Assembly (NCBI GenBank): GCA_030430075.1 | Contig: JAUIGN010000005.1 | Location: 1 to 64,000, forward strand | DNA: 64,000 nucleotides | DNA from: a bacterium | GTDB lineage: Bacteria > Planctomycetota > Planctomycetia > Pirellulales > Pirellulaceae | Direction: 5' to 3' | Shown: in pieces, positions 37,835 to 47,018 of the stretch | How the letters are laid out: every line of letters starts with the position of its first letter | Numbering within the stretch: position 1 is the stretch's first letter | Position numbers and translations under genes: made by a program | The notes under the pieces: generated by a model | Databases searched by the model: none | What the model saw: the letters and a program-made list of their open reading frames with translations, nothing else | What the model was told of the DNA's origin: nothing

Positions 37835-39418
37835 ATGTCTTCTTGTTTGCGAATTTGCCTCGTCCTGCTGTTTGGGCTCTCAGGTTTCCTCATCCAGGCC
37901 GCCGCCAGGGCGGAGACGGCACGAGGTGTGGTTTTTCACGATGCCAACGGCAACGGACGCTTTGAAGCAGGAGAACCGACGCTGCCCAACATGCGCGTTT
38001 CCAACGGGCGTGAAATTGTCAAAACGAATGCGGATGGCCGCTATGAACTGGAAGTTGACGATGACGACATTCTGTTTGTGATCAAGCCCAGCGGCTGGCG
38101 GACGCCGCTGGACGACAACCATTTGCCCCGCTTCTACTACGTTCATAAGCCGGCCGGTTCACCGTCGTCCAAGTTCCCCGGCGTGGCACCCACGGGGCCT
38201 CTGCCCAAGTCGATCAACTTTGCCCTCTACCCTCAGCGTGAGCCAGAACAGTTTCGCGCCGTGTTGTTTGGCGATCCGCAACCGCGTGACCAGAAGGAAG
38301 TCGACTACATTGCCCATGACGTCGTGGAGGAACTGATTGGTGTCGACGCATCGTTTGGAGTGACGTTAGGAGACATCGTTTTCGACGACTTGCGTGTCTT
38401 TGAACCGCTCAACAAGACAATCGCCCTGATCGGAATACCCTGGTACAACGTGCTGGGCAACCATGACGTCAATCAAGATGCTCGGGATGATGCCAACAGT
38501 GACGAGACCTTCGAGCGAATTTACGGACCAAGCTACTATTCGTTCGACTACGGTCAGGTGCATTGCCTGGTGTTGGATGATGTCGAGTGGCATGTGCCGG
38601 CCGAGGGGAAACGGGGGACCTACCGGGGCGGCTTGGGCGCCGAGCAGCTCGAGTTTGTGCGGAACGACCTCGAGCTGACACCGGAAAATCAACTGGTGAT
38701 GCTCCTCATGCACATCCCGCTGGTCAACGTCCATGACCGCCAGGAACTGTATCGGTTGATCGAGAAACGTCCGTTCTGCATCTCTGTTTCCGGCCACACC
38801 CATCATCACGAGCACCGGTTCATTACGAAGGCGGACGGTTGGCAGGGCCCGGAGCCACATCACCACATCATTAACGTGACGGTCAGCGGCAGTTGGTGGT
38901 CGGGAATGCCGGATGAACGGGGGATTCCCCATACGACCATGGCCGACGGCGCGCCGAACGGCTACTCGATCATTTCCTTCGACGGCACCAAGTACCAACT
39001 GGACTTCAAGGCGGCAGGCCGTTCGGCCGACTATCAGATGCAGATTGTCGCTCCGGAACGAGTAACCCAAGATGCGCTGGCCGACACCTTCGCCCATGTC
39101 AACATCTTCAACGGTTCGCAGCGGTCGAAAGTGGAGATGCAAGTGGGAGACGGTGCCTGGGTCAAGATGAATCGCGTCGTGGAAGCCGACCCCGGTCTGA
39201 AGGCGGTCCATGAGGCGGAGCAGCGGCTGCTGGCCGATCAGTCTCCCAAGCCGTTCACGCTCATCAAGGCACCCAAGGGGTCGACCCATCTTTGGAAGGC
39301 GAAGCTGCCTGACGCCACCCCGGCAGGGACGCACCTGATCCGCGTGCGCACGACGGATATGAACGGTCGGACCTACGCGGCAACACGCGTTCTGCGAGTG
39401 GCCGCGGCGGCCCATTGA
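37835..39418 (+). CDS. Secreted calcineurin-like metallophosphoesterase with N-terminal SdrD-like beta domain
   Basis: This 527-residue protein has a signal peptide (CLRICLVLLFGLSGFLIQAA). Residues 28-75 resemble the SdrD-B/Cna-like unit (GVVFHDANGNGRFEAGE). A metallophosphoesterase domain follows with GDPQ, GDIVFDD, LGNHD (His210), HIPLVNVHD and SGHTHHHEH supplying the dinuclear metal ligands. A C-terminal beta domain (about 400-525) completes it. It is probably a periplasmic or extracellular phosphodiesterase/phosphatase. ATG 37835 has GGAG 8 bases upstream. Gene is alone. Confidence 0.92.
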   Translation: MSSCLRICLVLLFGLSGFLIQAAARAETARGVVFHDANGNGRFEAGEPTLPNMRVSNGREIVKTNADGRYELEVDDDDILFVIKPSGWRTPLDDNHLPRFYYVHKPAGSPSSKFPGVAPTGPLPKSINFALYPQREPEQFRAVLFGDPQPRDQKEVDYIAHDVVEELIGVDASFGVTLGDIVFDDLRVFEPLNKTIALIGIPWYNVLGNHDVNQDARDDANSDETFERIYGPSYYSFDYGQVHCLVLDDVEWHVPAEGKRGTYRGGLGAEQLEFVRNDLELTPENQLVMLLMHIPLVNVHDRQELYRLIEKRPFCISVSGHTHHHEHRFITKADGWQGPEPHHHIINVTVSGSWWSGMPDERGIPHTTMADGAPNGYSIISFDGTKYQLDFKAAGRSADYQMQIVAPERVTQDALADTFAHVNIFNGSQRSKVEMQVGDGAWVKMNRVVEADPGLKAVHEAEQRLLADQSPKPFTLIKAPKGSTHLWKAKLPDATPAGTHLIRVRTTDMNGRTYAATRVLRVAAAAH

Positions 39419-39449
39419 GCAGCCGGTTGACGGGTCCCTGGCTCCTCAG

Positions 39450-40376
39450 TCAGGGAGCATCGGGCGCGGTCTCTGGATCGGCTGCTGACGGCGATTCCAG
39501 TCGCTGAACGATCCGCTCCAGATAGCGCTGAGTAACGTCAATCACATCCTGGTCGTTCGGCTGAAAGGAGAAATGGCGAGCGGCGAGGTCCGGCCGGTGA
39601 CGGACTCCATGGAGGTCCATGGCGGCTATCGCGACGTAGGTTGAGGAAGGCGATTCTGTCGGCGACTCGGTGAGGGCCCTCAGCCGGCCGTATTCGATCC
39701 GATACGGAAACAGGGGCAACTGCTGATCGCGGCCCAGCGTGACCTTGACCATGTGCGGGAGATGCTGGGGGAGCGCTTCCACGCTGGTCACTCCGTACCT
39801 TGGCAGCGCGGTCGGCTTCCAAACGCCCGTCAATTCCCAGACCGGCACTTCGCCGATCTGCGTCGCGGCCGGCGGACCGAAGTCGAAGTTCCGATTGAGC
39901 GCGTTGAGCAGGTAATCGAGGCCGCCCAGGGCGAACCAGTTGCCGGCAGCAGAGAACTTCGGTGCATTGGCTCGCTTGGCGAGCTCGCGGCGAATCTGGC
40001 GCAGATTGATGTATTCGAGGCGCTGGGTCTGCTCTGAGTCTCGGCGGACCCACATCGTCGTACCGTCGCTGATCTGCTGGAAGCTGGCGACTTCTCCGGC
40101 CACATCCATCTTGAGTTCCAGCCGCAACATGCGCTGTCGCCCGGCCGTCATTTGCTGGTAGGTCCCGGACCCGACCATCTCGTGGCCGAAGAGGCTAACT
40201 CGTTGCCGCATCTTTGCTTCAAGCGCCGGGAGCCCTCCCAGATTTTCGGCGGCCGCGGTCAGCAACTCGGCGGCCGGCCGCGGTCGTTCGGCGTCGTCGG
40301 CCCGCAGCATGGCGGATCCGGCCAGCAGCCCGAGGAGGCCAATTGCGACTGGAGAACTGGGCACTTTGTACTTCAT
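39450..40376 (-). CDS. Secreted LolA-like/outer-membrane lipoprotein-sorting-like protein
   Basis: This 308-residue protein has a signal peptide (VAIGLLGLLAGSAMLRADD). The body is an alternating beta pattern with GSGTYQQMTAGRQRMLRLEL, then GTTMWVRRDS, then LTGVWKP and TYVAIAAMDL. This resembles the half-barrel of LolA-type or DUF1571-like planctomycete proteins that bind acyl chains. It is assigned by overall pattern, not by a strict motif. No Shine-Dalgarno is evident before ATG 40376. Its stop is 31 bases from that of the convergent phosphoesterase gene. Confidence 0.6.
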   Translation of the reverse strand: MKYKVPSSPVAIGLLGLLAGSAMLRADDAERPRPAAELLTAAAENLGGLPALEAKMRQRVSLFGHEMVGSGTYQQMTAGRQRMLRLELKMDVAGEVASFQQISDGTTMWVRRDSEQTQRLEYINLRQIRRELAKRANAPKFSAAGNWFALGGLDYLLNALNRNFDFGPPAATQIGEVPVWELTGVWKPTALPRYGVTSVEALPQHLPHMVKVTLGRDQQLPLFPYRIEYGRLRALTESPTESPSSTYVAIAAMDLHGVRHRPDLAARHFSFQPNDQDVIDVTQRYLERIVQRLESPSAADPETAPDAP

Positions 40377-40732
40377 TGCACGGTTGCGCGGGTTTTTCCA
40401 AAGATTCTGGTTCCAACGGGCCGAACATAGTCCACAGAGACTTTTCTCTGCATGGATGACATGCTGTAGCGACTCGTGATCGCCTGGTACCAGCACGACT
40501 GGCCCTGGGGGCCGTGGCGCCGACGCATGTTGGCCTCTGCGGGGCAAACCAAAGCTGGTGGGTTGAGGAAGTTTAACGCTTCCTGGAAGTGACTCCTACG
40601 GCAATCTCGTGGGGTCGATCGTCGAGCCGCCAAAGTTGTAGAGAATTGCTTGCCCGTAAACAGATCAATGGTAGTTGAATTCGCGTCAGCCCTTCATTTT
40701 GGCTCGCTGGCGAACACCCAGGGGGGAAGATC
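40377..40732. promoter_or_regulatory. Divergent promoter region
   Basis: These 356 bases separate two divergent genes for secreted proteins. No coding frame is supported. GGGGGG-AAG lies just before the rightward ATG. No specific promoter boxes can be called. Confidence 0.35.
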
Positions 40733-41914
40733 ATGAACGTACGACGAACGCTTTGGACTGTGTTCGTGGGCGTGGCCATCGCGGCAACCGGTTGCTCGGG
40801 GTTACAACAGAGTCACAACTTGCCGCCCGCGCAACAGTTGATGGAACCCGGCCCTGGCGTTGGTGGCCCCGGTCCGGGGGTCTTGCCACCCAGCCCGGGT
40901 GTTATGCCTGCCAGTTTCCCAGGCGGTGCCGGCCTCTCCGGGATCCACGGCGTGCCGGGACAGCCCCTGGGAGCCGGCTGCGCGCCGATGATGCCGATTG
41001 CGGCTGGGCCGGGCCAGGGCATGGGAGGAACGGTCCAAATGCTGTTCCACCGCCCCGAAGCGATGCAGGTTCGCTGGGATGTTTCGGGTGTCGGGCAATT
41101 TGATTCCGAGCCCCTGATCTTGCCCGGTCGGAAGAATTTCCCGGAGGGCGGCATCTACCGGCTCAAGTTGACCGGCATCCCGGGTCGCGAGGGTGTCGAG
41201 TTGTACCCCACGCTGGAGGTTGGCCCGACCACGCCGCGGACCGCCGCCTATCTCGCTCATAACGCCATTCCCATTCAGTTTACGGAAGAGGATTTCGACC
41301 AGGTTCTGAGCGGAAACTTTGTCACCAAGGTGATCTACCTGCCGGATCCCGAGTTCCAAGAGATGGCGTTGGCCGGCGTTGAGACGCTGGTCAGCACGCG
41401 CCTGGACCCGGGTGTCGATCCGATTGTCGAAGCGGACCGCCGCGGTTCGATCATGTCGGTGATCCGTCTCGGAAACAAGGACGTGGAGATGCCGGGTGCG
41501 GGTTACGCGGACCAGGTGATGGCCGCCTCGTTCAACAACATCCCGCCGGGGGCCGGTGGGCCCGCACCGCTGGGAGCCATGTTGCCGTCCGGCGGCGGTC
41601 CCCTGATGCCGGCTTACGTTTCGGGAATCACCGCACCGCAGTACGGCATGCCGATCACGGGCACGCCGATCGGTCTGCCCGGTCCCCCCCATATTCCACT
41701 GGGGCACCCGGCCGGTCTGCAGCGTCATACGATTACCAACCACACTCGGATGCACATTCCGGGGCCGGTGGAAGACTTCAAGATTCACGTTCGGCAGACG
41801 CCCGGCTACAGCTATCCGAAGCCGCCGAGCCACATGTCGATTCGTGAACAGAACATCTATCCAAGCATTCCCTTCAACCGTCCTCACAACGATCACGTCG
41901 AGGTCGTGCACTAG
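40733..41914 (+). CDS. Lipoprotein of an unnamed planctomycete surface family
   Basis: The 393-residue protein has a lipoprotein signal (VGVAIAATGC, lipid on Cys21) and a proline/glycine-rich linker (25-95). A conserved domain (about 100-240) contains YRLKLTGIPGREGVELYPTL, IPIQFTEEDFDQVLSG and NFVTKVIYLPD. A Gly/Pro/His-rich C-terminal half follows. The central domain is clearly repeated in the next gene, so the two are paralogues. I cannot name the family or function. A terminator follows at 42094-42126. Confidence 0.75.
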   Translation: MNVRRTLWTVFVGVAIAATGCSGLQQSHNLPPAQQLMEPGPGVGGPGPGVLPPSPGVMPASFPGGAGLSGIHGVPGQPLGAGCAPMMPIAAGPGQGMGGTVQMLFHRPEAMQVRWDVSGVGQFDSEPLILPGRKNFPEGGIYRLKLTGIPGREGVELYPTLEVGPTTPRTAAYLAHNAIPIQFTEEDFDQVLSGNFVTKVIYLPDPEFQEMALAGVETLVSTRLDPGVDPIVEADRRGSIMSVIRLGNKDVEMPGAGYADQVMAASFNNIPPGAGGPAPLGAMLPSGGGPLMPAYVSGITAPQYGMPITGTPIGLPGPPHIPLGHPAGLQRHTITNHTRMHIPGPVEDFKIHVRQTPGYSYPKPPSHMSIREQNIYPSIPFNRPHNDHVEVVH

Positions 41915-42093
41915 CTTGGTCGTCGGTTCGCCGTCGTTCGTCTTGAGTCGAGTTTGAGCGATCGACGGGAGCGGCCTAACACGCCGCGAGCGTCAGCTCG
42001 CCGTCGGTCTGAGGCCCTGCCTCGCGATAGGATTCGGCGACCCGAGGCACTGTCGAGCCGAACGGTGTCTCGTCGGTGGAGAGAAATCGATAC

Positions 42094-42126
42094 AGGTCCC
42101 GCTCGGCTCGCGGGGCCTGTTTTTTT
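42094..42126 (+). terminator. Rho-independent terminator
   Basis: AGGTCCCGC (42094-42102) pairs with GCGGGGCCT (42110-42118) through 9 bp with one G-U, a 7-base loop and then GTTTTTTT. It is well placed to end the lipoprotein transcript and lies 38 bases before the next gene. Confidence 0.85.
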
Positions 42127-42164
42127 ACCACTCACTCGTTCTCTCATTTTTCAAGGTGGTCCGC

Positions 42165-42962
42165 GTGCAGAACCGCAAACTTGGGATCGGAGCGACGGTC
42201 GTTCTGCTGCTGGCGAGTACGGCAACCGCCCAGCGTCCCCGGCACTATGGGCATTCGATCGAGTTGCCGCCCGGCACGATCGCTCAAGGTCAACTGGCCC
42301 ACATTCCGGCTCTCCGCGGATACGTGCAGCCGGTCGAGGTCATCGCGCCCCAGGGCGCCAAGGTGGCCGTTCGGCAACACGGCCGGTTCGAGACCGCCCC
42401 GGACGGGCCGTTGCGGATGGGCCTGATGATTGGCCCGGTCTACCACCTGCAAGTGACCAACATTCCCCTGCATGCGGGATTTGAAGTTTATCCCACGATC
42501 GAATTGATCAATCGCCTCTATCCCCCGGAAGGGACCAAAGTCCGCTTTCCCGTCCCGATTCAGTTGACGCAAGAGGAATTGGAGATGGCCTTGTCGGGGC
42601 GGTTTGTCACGCGTGTCATCTATCTGCAGGATTCCGCCAGTGCACTCGGAGTTCGTTCGGACCCTGAATTGCAGGATTACTTTGAGACGCCGGCCGATGA
42701 CGACCCCCTGCAAGTCGCCGACCGGCTGGGGCGGCCGATAGCCATCTTGCGGATGGGCTCGCGTGTGCCGCAATTTGCCGACAGCGGCGCCCATGGCGAC
42801 CCACCGGTGACGATCTATCCGGTCAATGCGGGTGCGGTCGAGAGCCAGCCCGCGCCGTCCGCTGCCGCCATCCGCCGTTCCCCCGCGAACTATCCACGCC
42901 TTCCGCTGCAGCCGCGGCGCGGGCCAACCACTTTTCCGGTGGGGTATCCACAAACGCGATGA
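42165..42962 (+). CDS. Secreted paralogue of the preceding lipoprotein domain
   Basis: The roughly 265-residue protein has a signal peptide (GIGATVVLLLASTATAQ). Its domain mirrors that of the upstream lipoprotein: YHLQVTNIPLHAGFEVYPTI, VPIQLTQEELEMALSG, RFVTRVIYLQD. Unlike the paralogue it has no lipobox cysteine. GTG 42165 is preferred because AAGGTGG sits 5 bases upstream; GTG 42156 is in frame. Its stop overlaps the start of the DUF11 gene (ATGA), so the two are translationally coupled and probably act together at the cell surface. Confidence 0.72.
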   Translation: MQNRKLGIGATVVLLLASTATAQRPRHYGHSIELPPGTIAQGQLAHIPALRGYVQPVEVIAPQGAKVAVRQHGRFETAPDGPLRMGLMIGPVYHLQVTNIPLHAGFEVYPTIELINRLYPPEGTKVRFPVPIQLTQEELEMALSGRFVTRVIYLQDSASALGVRSDPELQDYFETPADDDPLQVADRLGRPIAILRMGSRVPQFADSGAHGDPPVTIYPVNAGAVESQPAPSAAAIRRSPANYPRLPLQPRRGPTTFPVGYPQTR

Positions 42963-44443
42963 GCAACACGTTGCCCAGTTTCCTGCCGTCAACGCGAGCC
43001 ACGCGACCGTGGTTCGCAATTCTTGCATGCGCGACGGTCGTCATCTGTTCGTGCCGGTCCGTGACGCCGAGCCCTGCACAGCTTGCGTCCAGCCCCGGCT
43101 GGCCCGCCGACGACGTGGGTGTTCCACCCGAATCGCCTGCCGGTGCGACCGGGAACGGAGCGGCGGGGAGGTCGACAAGCGAAGGTCCACGGTCCGGTGC
43201 ATATCCGGTTGCGCAGGTCGGCCATGTTGAACCCGCTGCAGCCCCTGCGCGGACGCCGGTCCACGCGCGCCGCGCGCCGGCTCCCGTTGTCAATGCACAA
43301 GTCACGCGCCACGCGGCTGCGCTGCCGGCCTCTTCCGCTGCAATGATCCCGCGACCCGGGGTAGCACCCGCCTGGCCCGTGCGGCAAGTCGCCAATATCA
43401 AGACCGTGCCGATCATGGGACGGGGGGCCGCCGGACACACCTGCGCCGCCTGTCAGCCAGGGGGAGGCTGTCCGCCTGCGTTGCCCACGGCACCGCCCCA
43501 AGGAGACACCTCACTCTGGTCCCACCGGATGTGGCCGAACGATGAATATCTCTGCAACGGCGGCGACAACGATCTTTCCGTCATGGTCGCCAAGGACTGG
43601 TCGGTGGTCGGGCTGCACGAGGGCGACACGGTGGCGCATTACGACACGCTCAAGGGCGAGGTGGTTGTCGAGCCGTCGAATGAAGTCTGCCTCTACGCAC
43701 CGCAGTTTGCCGCAGTCCGCCGCGTGACCGGGGTCGTCCTGCACGAACAACATCAACGCTCCGCCGGATTGGAATTGCCGGTGCAGTTGGCGCAAAGTGG
43801 AGAAGCCGAGTCGGCGACCACGGTGCTGCAGCCTGTCCAACCGGGCCGAAACCTGGCGATCAACTCGGCGAATCGATTCCGCGAGAAAATGCGACCCGGC
43901 GGTCTGGAGAACCTGCAGGCGGCCGCGGGGGCACGACGCGGTTTCCTTCCGTTTGAAGACTTCCTGATCATTCGCCGCGGCATCTTCGACAACAGCGAAA
44001 AGGCGCGGCTCAGCGAGCGGTTGCAGGCCGCCTACACCTGGAGCCACGATGCATCGGTGCAAGTCGTTGTGGACAACATCGACGCCCTGGAAGCTTCCAA
44101 CGAAGTCGGCATGCAGTCGGTCTACACGTACGAAATGCCGGACGGCAAGCCGCGGCTGCGACTCGTCAAGGTCGCCTCCAAACAGAACGCGCTGCCTGGC
44201 GAGACGGTCGACTTCACGCTTCGCTTCGACAACGTCGGCGACCAGGTCATCGGCAACGTGACGATCATCGACAACCTTAACACGCGCCTCGAGTACGTTC
44301 CGGACAGCCAGGAATGCACGTTGGATGCGAATTTCTCCGCGTCCGACAACGAGCATGAATCGGTGGTCTTGCGGTGGGAAATCGACAAACCGATGGAGGT
44401 TGGCGACGGCGGTGTGATTCGGTTCCAGTGCCGGGTGCGGTAG
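42959..44443 (+). CDS. DUF11-domain surface lipoprotein
   Basis: The 494-residue protein has a lipoprotein-like signal (FAILACATVVICSC) and a long Ala/Pro-rich low-complexity stretch to about residue 180. A domain follows with SHRMWPNDEYLCNGGD and VVEPSNEVCLYAPQF. The C-terminal DUF11-like beta-sandwich (about 380-494) shows LPGETVDFTLRFDNVGDQVI, NVTIIDNLNTRLEYV and DGGVIRFQCRV. DUF11 domains occur in surface-layer and adhesive proteins. It overlaps the previous gene by 4 bases. A small hairpin and then a tandem repeat array follow directly. Confidence 0.85.
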   Translation: MSNTLPSFLPSTRATRPWFAILACATVVICSCRSVTPSPAQLASSPGWPADDVGVPPESPAGATGNGAAGRSTSEGPRSGAYPVAQVGHVEPAAAPARTPVHARRAPAPVVNAQVTRHAAALPASSAAMIPRPGVAPAWPVRQVANIKTVPIMGRGAAGHTCAACQPGGGCPPALPTAPPQGDTSLWSHRMWPNDEYLCNGGDNDLSVMVAKDWSVVGLHEGDTVAHYDTLKGEVVVEPSNEVCLYAPQFAAVRRVTGVVLHEQHQRSAGLELPVQLAQSGEAESATTVLQPVQPGRNLAINSANRFREKMRPGGLENLQAAAGARRGFLPFEDFLIIRRGIFDNSEKARLSERLQAAYTWSHDASVQVVVDNIDALEASNEVGMQSVYTYEMPDGKPRLRLVKVASKQNALPGETVDFTLRFDNVGDQVIGNVTIIDNLNTRLEYVPDSQECTLDANFSASDNEHESVVLRWEIDKPMEVGDGGVIRFQCRVR

Positions 44444-44460
44444 CCAGTTTGTGCAACTGG
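44444..44460 (+). terminator. Short stem-loop after the DUF11 gene
   Basis: CCAGTT-(5)-AACTGG starts on the base after the TAG. It lacks a T-tract, so it may work with the adjacent repeat array or be a Rho-dependent pause. Confidence 0.4.
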
Positions 44461-44466
44461 CGGAAG

Positions 44467-44675
44467 CGGCGGGGTCAGAGACCCGCGCCGAGCACGTGGG
44501 GGAGGTAGCGGCGGGGTCGGAGACCCGCGCCGAGCGCGTGGGGGCGGAAGCGGCGGGGTCAGAGACCCGCGCCGAGCGTGTGGGGGCGGAAGCGGCGGGG
44601 TCAGAGACCCGCGCCGAGCACGTGGGGGCGGTAGCGGCGGGGTCAGAGACCCGCGCCGAGAGCGCGTGGGGGACA
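44467..44675 (+). repeat. 42-bp tandem repeat array 1 (5 units)
   Basis: Five units start at 44467, 44509, 44551, 44593 and 44635. Each begins with CGGCGGGGTC(A/G)GAGACCCGC followed by GCCGAGC and a 15-bp filler like ACGTGGGGGCGGTAG. The core can fold as GCGGGGTC-AGA-GACCCGC (7 bp with one bulge). Because 42 is divisible by three, open frames run through it, but no start or homology supports translation. The same core recurs in array 2 with a different filler. Confidence 0.9.
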
Positions 44676-44803
44676 TGGGCCGCGGCGAGTCCTTGAACCA
44701 TCGGCCACGTGTCGGCTTCCCCTGATTGCAATTACCTGCCTCTCCGGCGACGATGATGCGGTACGGTACCTGTACCGGTTGATGTCGCCAGCGGGAGGAT
44801 CTC

Positions 44804-46909
44804 ATGACGAACTGGACACGGTGTTTGTGGGCGCTGCCCGCCGTTTTGCTCTTGGCACCTTGCGGCTCGGCACAAGAAGCCGCGACCCCGGCTCGCGACA
44901 CGTCGCGCGGCGACAAGATGATCGCCGAATATTTTCGGCTTGAGACCGACAAGTTGCGAGGCGCCAGCCTGGCCGAGGTTGACTCGCTGGAAGATTGGCA
45001 GTCGCAACGCGCCGCCCGGCATCGCGAGTTGCTCGAGATGCTTGGGTTGGACCCCTTGCCCGAAAAGACGCCGTTGCAGGCCGAAGTCACCGGGCGTGTC
45101 ACGCAGGACGAGTTTCTGGTCGAAAAGATTCACTTTCAGTCTCGCCCCGGTCTGTACGTGACGGGCAATCTGTATCTGCCCAAGCAAGTCGACGAGAAAC
45201 TGCCGGCCATTCTGTACGTCTGCGGACACGGGGGCGTCAAGCGGGATGGCGTTAGCTTCGGCAACAAGGTGCACTACCAGCACCACGGCGAGTGGTTTGC
45301 GCGTAACGGCTTCGTGTGCCTGACGATTGACACGCTGCAACTAGGAGAGATCGAAGGCATTCACCATGGCACGTATCGGTACGACATGTGGTGGTGGCTG
45401 AATCGGGGCTACACACCGGCGGGCGTCGAGGCCTGGAATTGCGTGCGTGCGCTTGACTATCTGCAATCCCGGCCGGAAGTCGATCCGGAGCGGTTGGGTG
45501 TTACCGGCCGGAGTGGTGGTGGGGCCTATAGCTGGTGGATCGCGGCCATTGACGAGCGAATCAAGGCGGCCGTTCCGGTCGCCGGCATCACCGACTTGGA
45601 GAATCACGTGGTTGACGGGTGCGTCGAAGGGCATTGCGATTGCATGTACATGGTCAACACCTACCGCTGGGACTACGGACAGGTCGCAGCGATGGTTGCA
45701 CCGCGACCGCTGCTGATCAGCAACACCGACGCGGATCGGATCTTCCCCCTGGATGGTGTCGTACGGACCTTCGAAGCGGCTCGCCGCATTTATGAAATGC
45801 ACGGAGCGGCCGACAAGATCGGGCTGAACATCACCGCAGGAGGCCATCAGGACACACAAGAGCTGCGAGTTCATGCGTTTCGCTGGTTCAACCGGCATCT
45901 CAAAGGTGACGAGGCGTTGATCGACAAGACGGCGACGAAGTTCCTGGAACCGCCGGACCTGCGAGTGTTCACCGAATTGCCCGGCGACCAGAAGAATACG
46001 GAGATTCACGAGTCGTTTGTGGCGCCAGCGCCCGAGCCGGAGGTTCCGGCCAATGACGCTGCCTGGGCGACAACACGCACGATGCACGTGGAGCAGCTGC
46101 GGCAACGTACGTTTGCCGGCTGGCCTGCCGACGACGTGAAACTCGATGTGCGGCCGGCTTTCGCCGTCGAGCGTGAGGGGGTGCGGTTTGCAGCCTACGA
46201 CTTTGTGAGCCAGCCGGGGATCGATCTGCGGCTGTACGTCGCGCATCGTGTGGGACTGGAACACCCCGACCTGACCGTTCTCAATGTGCTCGACGACCAG
46301 GCGTGGGACGCGTTCCTGGCGACCGCCCGCCCCGCGTTCGAGAAAAAGTTGGCCAGTGAGCAATTGCCGCCGGCGGATCCGGATGCGTTTCAGCAATGGC
46401 AAACGATGTTCAAGTCATTCGATTGGGCCATGGCTTATGTTGCTCCGCGAGGTGTGGGGCCAACCGCGTGGGACCAGAGCAAACGCAAGCAGACACAGCA
46501 CCGGCGCCGATTCTATCTGCTGGGACAGACGTTGGATGGGATGCGGGTCTACGACGTTCGGCGAGCGATCCAGGCGCTGCGCTCGGGCACCGAGTTCGCC
46601 CAGGTTCCGCTGTGGCTCCAGTCGCAACGTCGTCTGGCAGGAGTTGCCACCTACGCAGCGCTATTCGAACCGGAGATCAAACGAATCGACCTGTACGAAT
46701 TCGCCCCCAGTCATCGCCAGGGGCCGTTCCTCTTGAATGTGAGCCGATTCCTCGATTTGAGGCAGACGGTGGCGATGGCGGCCGAACAGAGCCAGATCGT
46801 GATCTACGCCGACGACCCGCAGCCGTGGGCCTACGTCGCTGATGTTGCGAAATCGTTGCAGTGGGACAAGAAGCAATTCCAGGTTCGCCGGCCGCCCGGT
46901 GATGGGTAG
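44804..46909 (+). CDS. Secreted alpha/beta hydrolase (acetyl-xylan-esterase-like)
   Basis: This 701-residue protein has a signal peptide (CLWALPAVLLLAPCGSAQ). Residues 90-370 form an alpha/beta-hydrolase of the acetyl-xylan-esterase / Abhydrolase_7 type: LPAILYVCGHGG oxyanion region, nucleophile Ser237 in TGRSGGG, acid Asp309/311 in SNTDADRIFPLD, and His348 in TAGGHQD. A second half (about 400-690) of lower similarity carries another partial hydrolase-like fold. It is probably a periplasmic carbohydrate esterase. The array of 42-bp repeats and about 130 bases of spacer precede it. Confidence 0.88.
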   Translation: MTNWTRCLWALPAVLLLAPCGSAQEAATPARDTSRGDKMIAEYFRLETDKLRGASLAEVDSLEDWQSQRAARHRELLEMLGLDPLPEKTPLQAEVTGRVTQDEFLVEKIHFQSRPGLYVTGNLYLPKQVDEKLPAILYVCGHGGVKRDGVSFGNKVHYQHHGEWFARNGFVCLTIDTLQLGEIEGIHHGTYRYDMWWWLNRGYTPAGVEAWNCVRALDYLQSRPEVDPERLGVTGRSGGGAYSWWIAAIDERIKAAVPVAGITDLENHVVDGCVEGHCDCMYMVNTYRWDYGQVAAMVAPRPLLISNTDADRIFPLDGVVRTFEAARRIYEMHGAADKIGLNITAGGHQDTQELRVHAFRWFNRHLKGDEALIDKTATKFLEPPDLRVFTELPGDQKNTEIHESFVAPAPEPEVPANDAAWATTRTMHVEQLRQRTFAGWPADDVKLDVRPAFAVEREGVRFAAYDFVSQPGIDLRLYVAHRVGLEHPDLTVLNVLDDQAWDAFLATARPAFEKKLASEQLPPADPDAFQQWQTMFKSFDWAMAYVAPRGVGPTAWDQSKRKQTQHRRRFYLLGQTLDGMRVYDVRRAIQALRSGTEFAQVPLWLQSQRRLAGVATYAALFEPEIKRIDLYEFAPSHRQGPFLLNVSRFLDLRQTVAMAAEQSQIVIYADDPQPWAYVADVAKSLQWDKKQFQVRRPPGDG

Positions 46910-46921
46910 CGCGAGAGGACC

Positions 46922-46946
46922 GGGCCCGGAACTTGGGGCCGGGCCC
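46922..46946 (+). terminator. Likely terminator hairpin of the esterase gene
   Basis: GGGCCCGG-(9)-CCGGGCCC, a perfect 8-bp stem starting 13 bases after the stop codon. The T-tract is poor (CCGTT), so efficiency is uncertain. Confidence 0.45.
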
Positions 46947-47018
46947 CGTTCGCCTCCCCGGAATGCAAGACGAGCCAAGACCCCGACAGACCCGTTTTCC
47001 TGACCTTCGGATTCAGCC

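Noticed and set aside
44451..44696. Open frame encoding a 14-residue repeat (AAGSETRAE...) across array 1
   Set aside because: It is open only because the 42-bp period is a multiple of three; all frames on both strands behave this way, and there is no ribosome site or homology. The same applies to frames over array 2 (52.05-52.6 kb).
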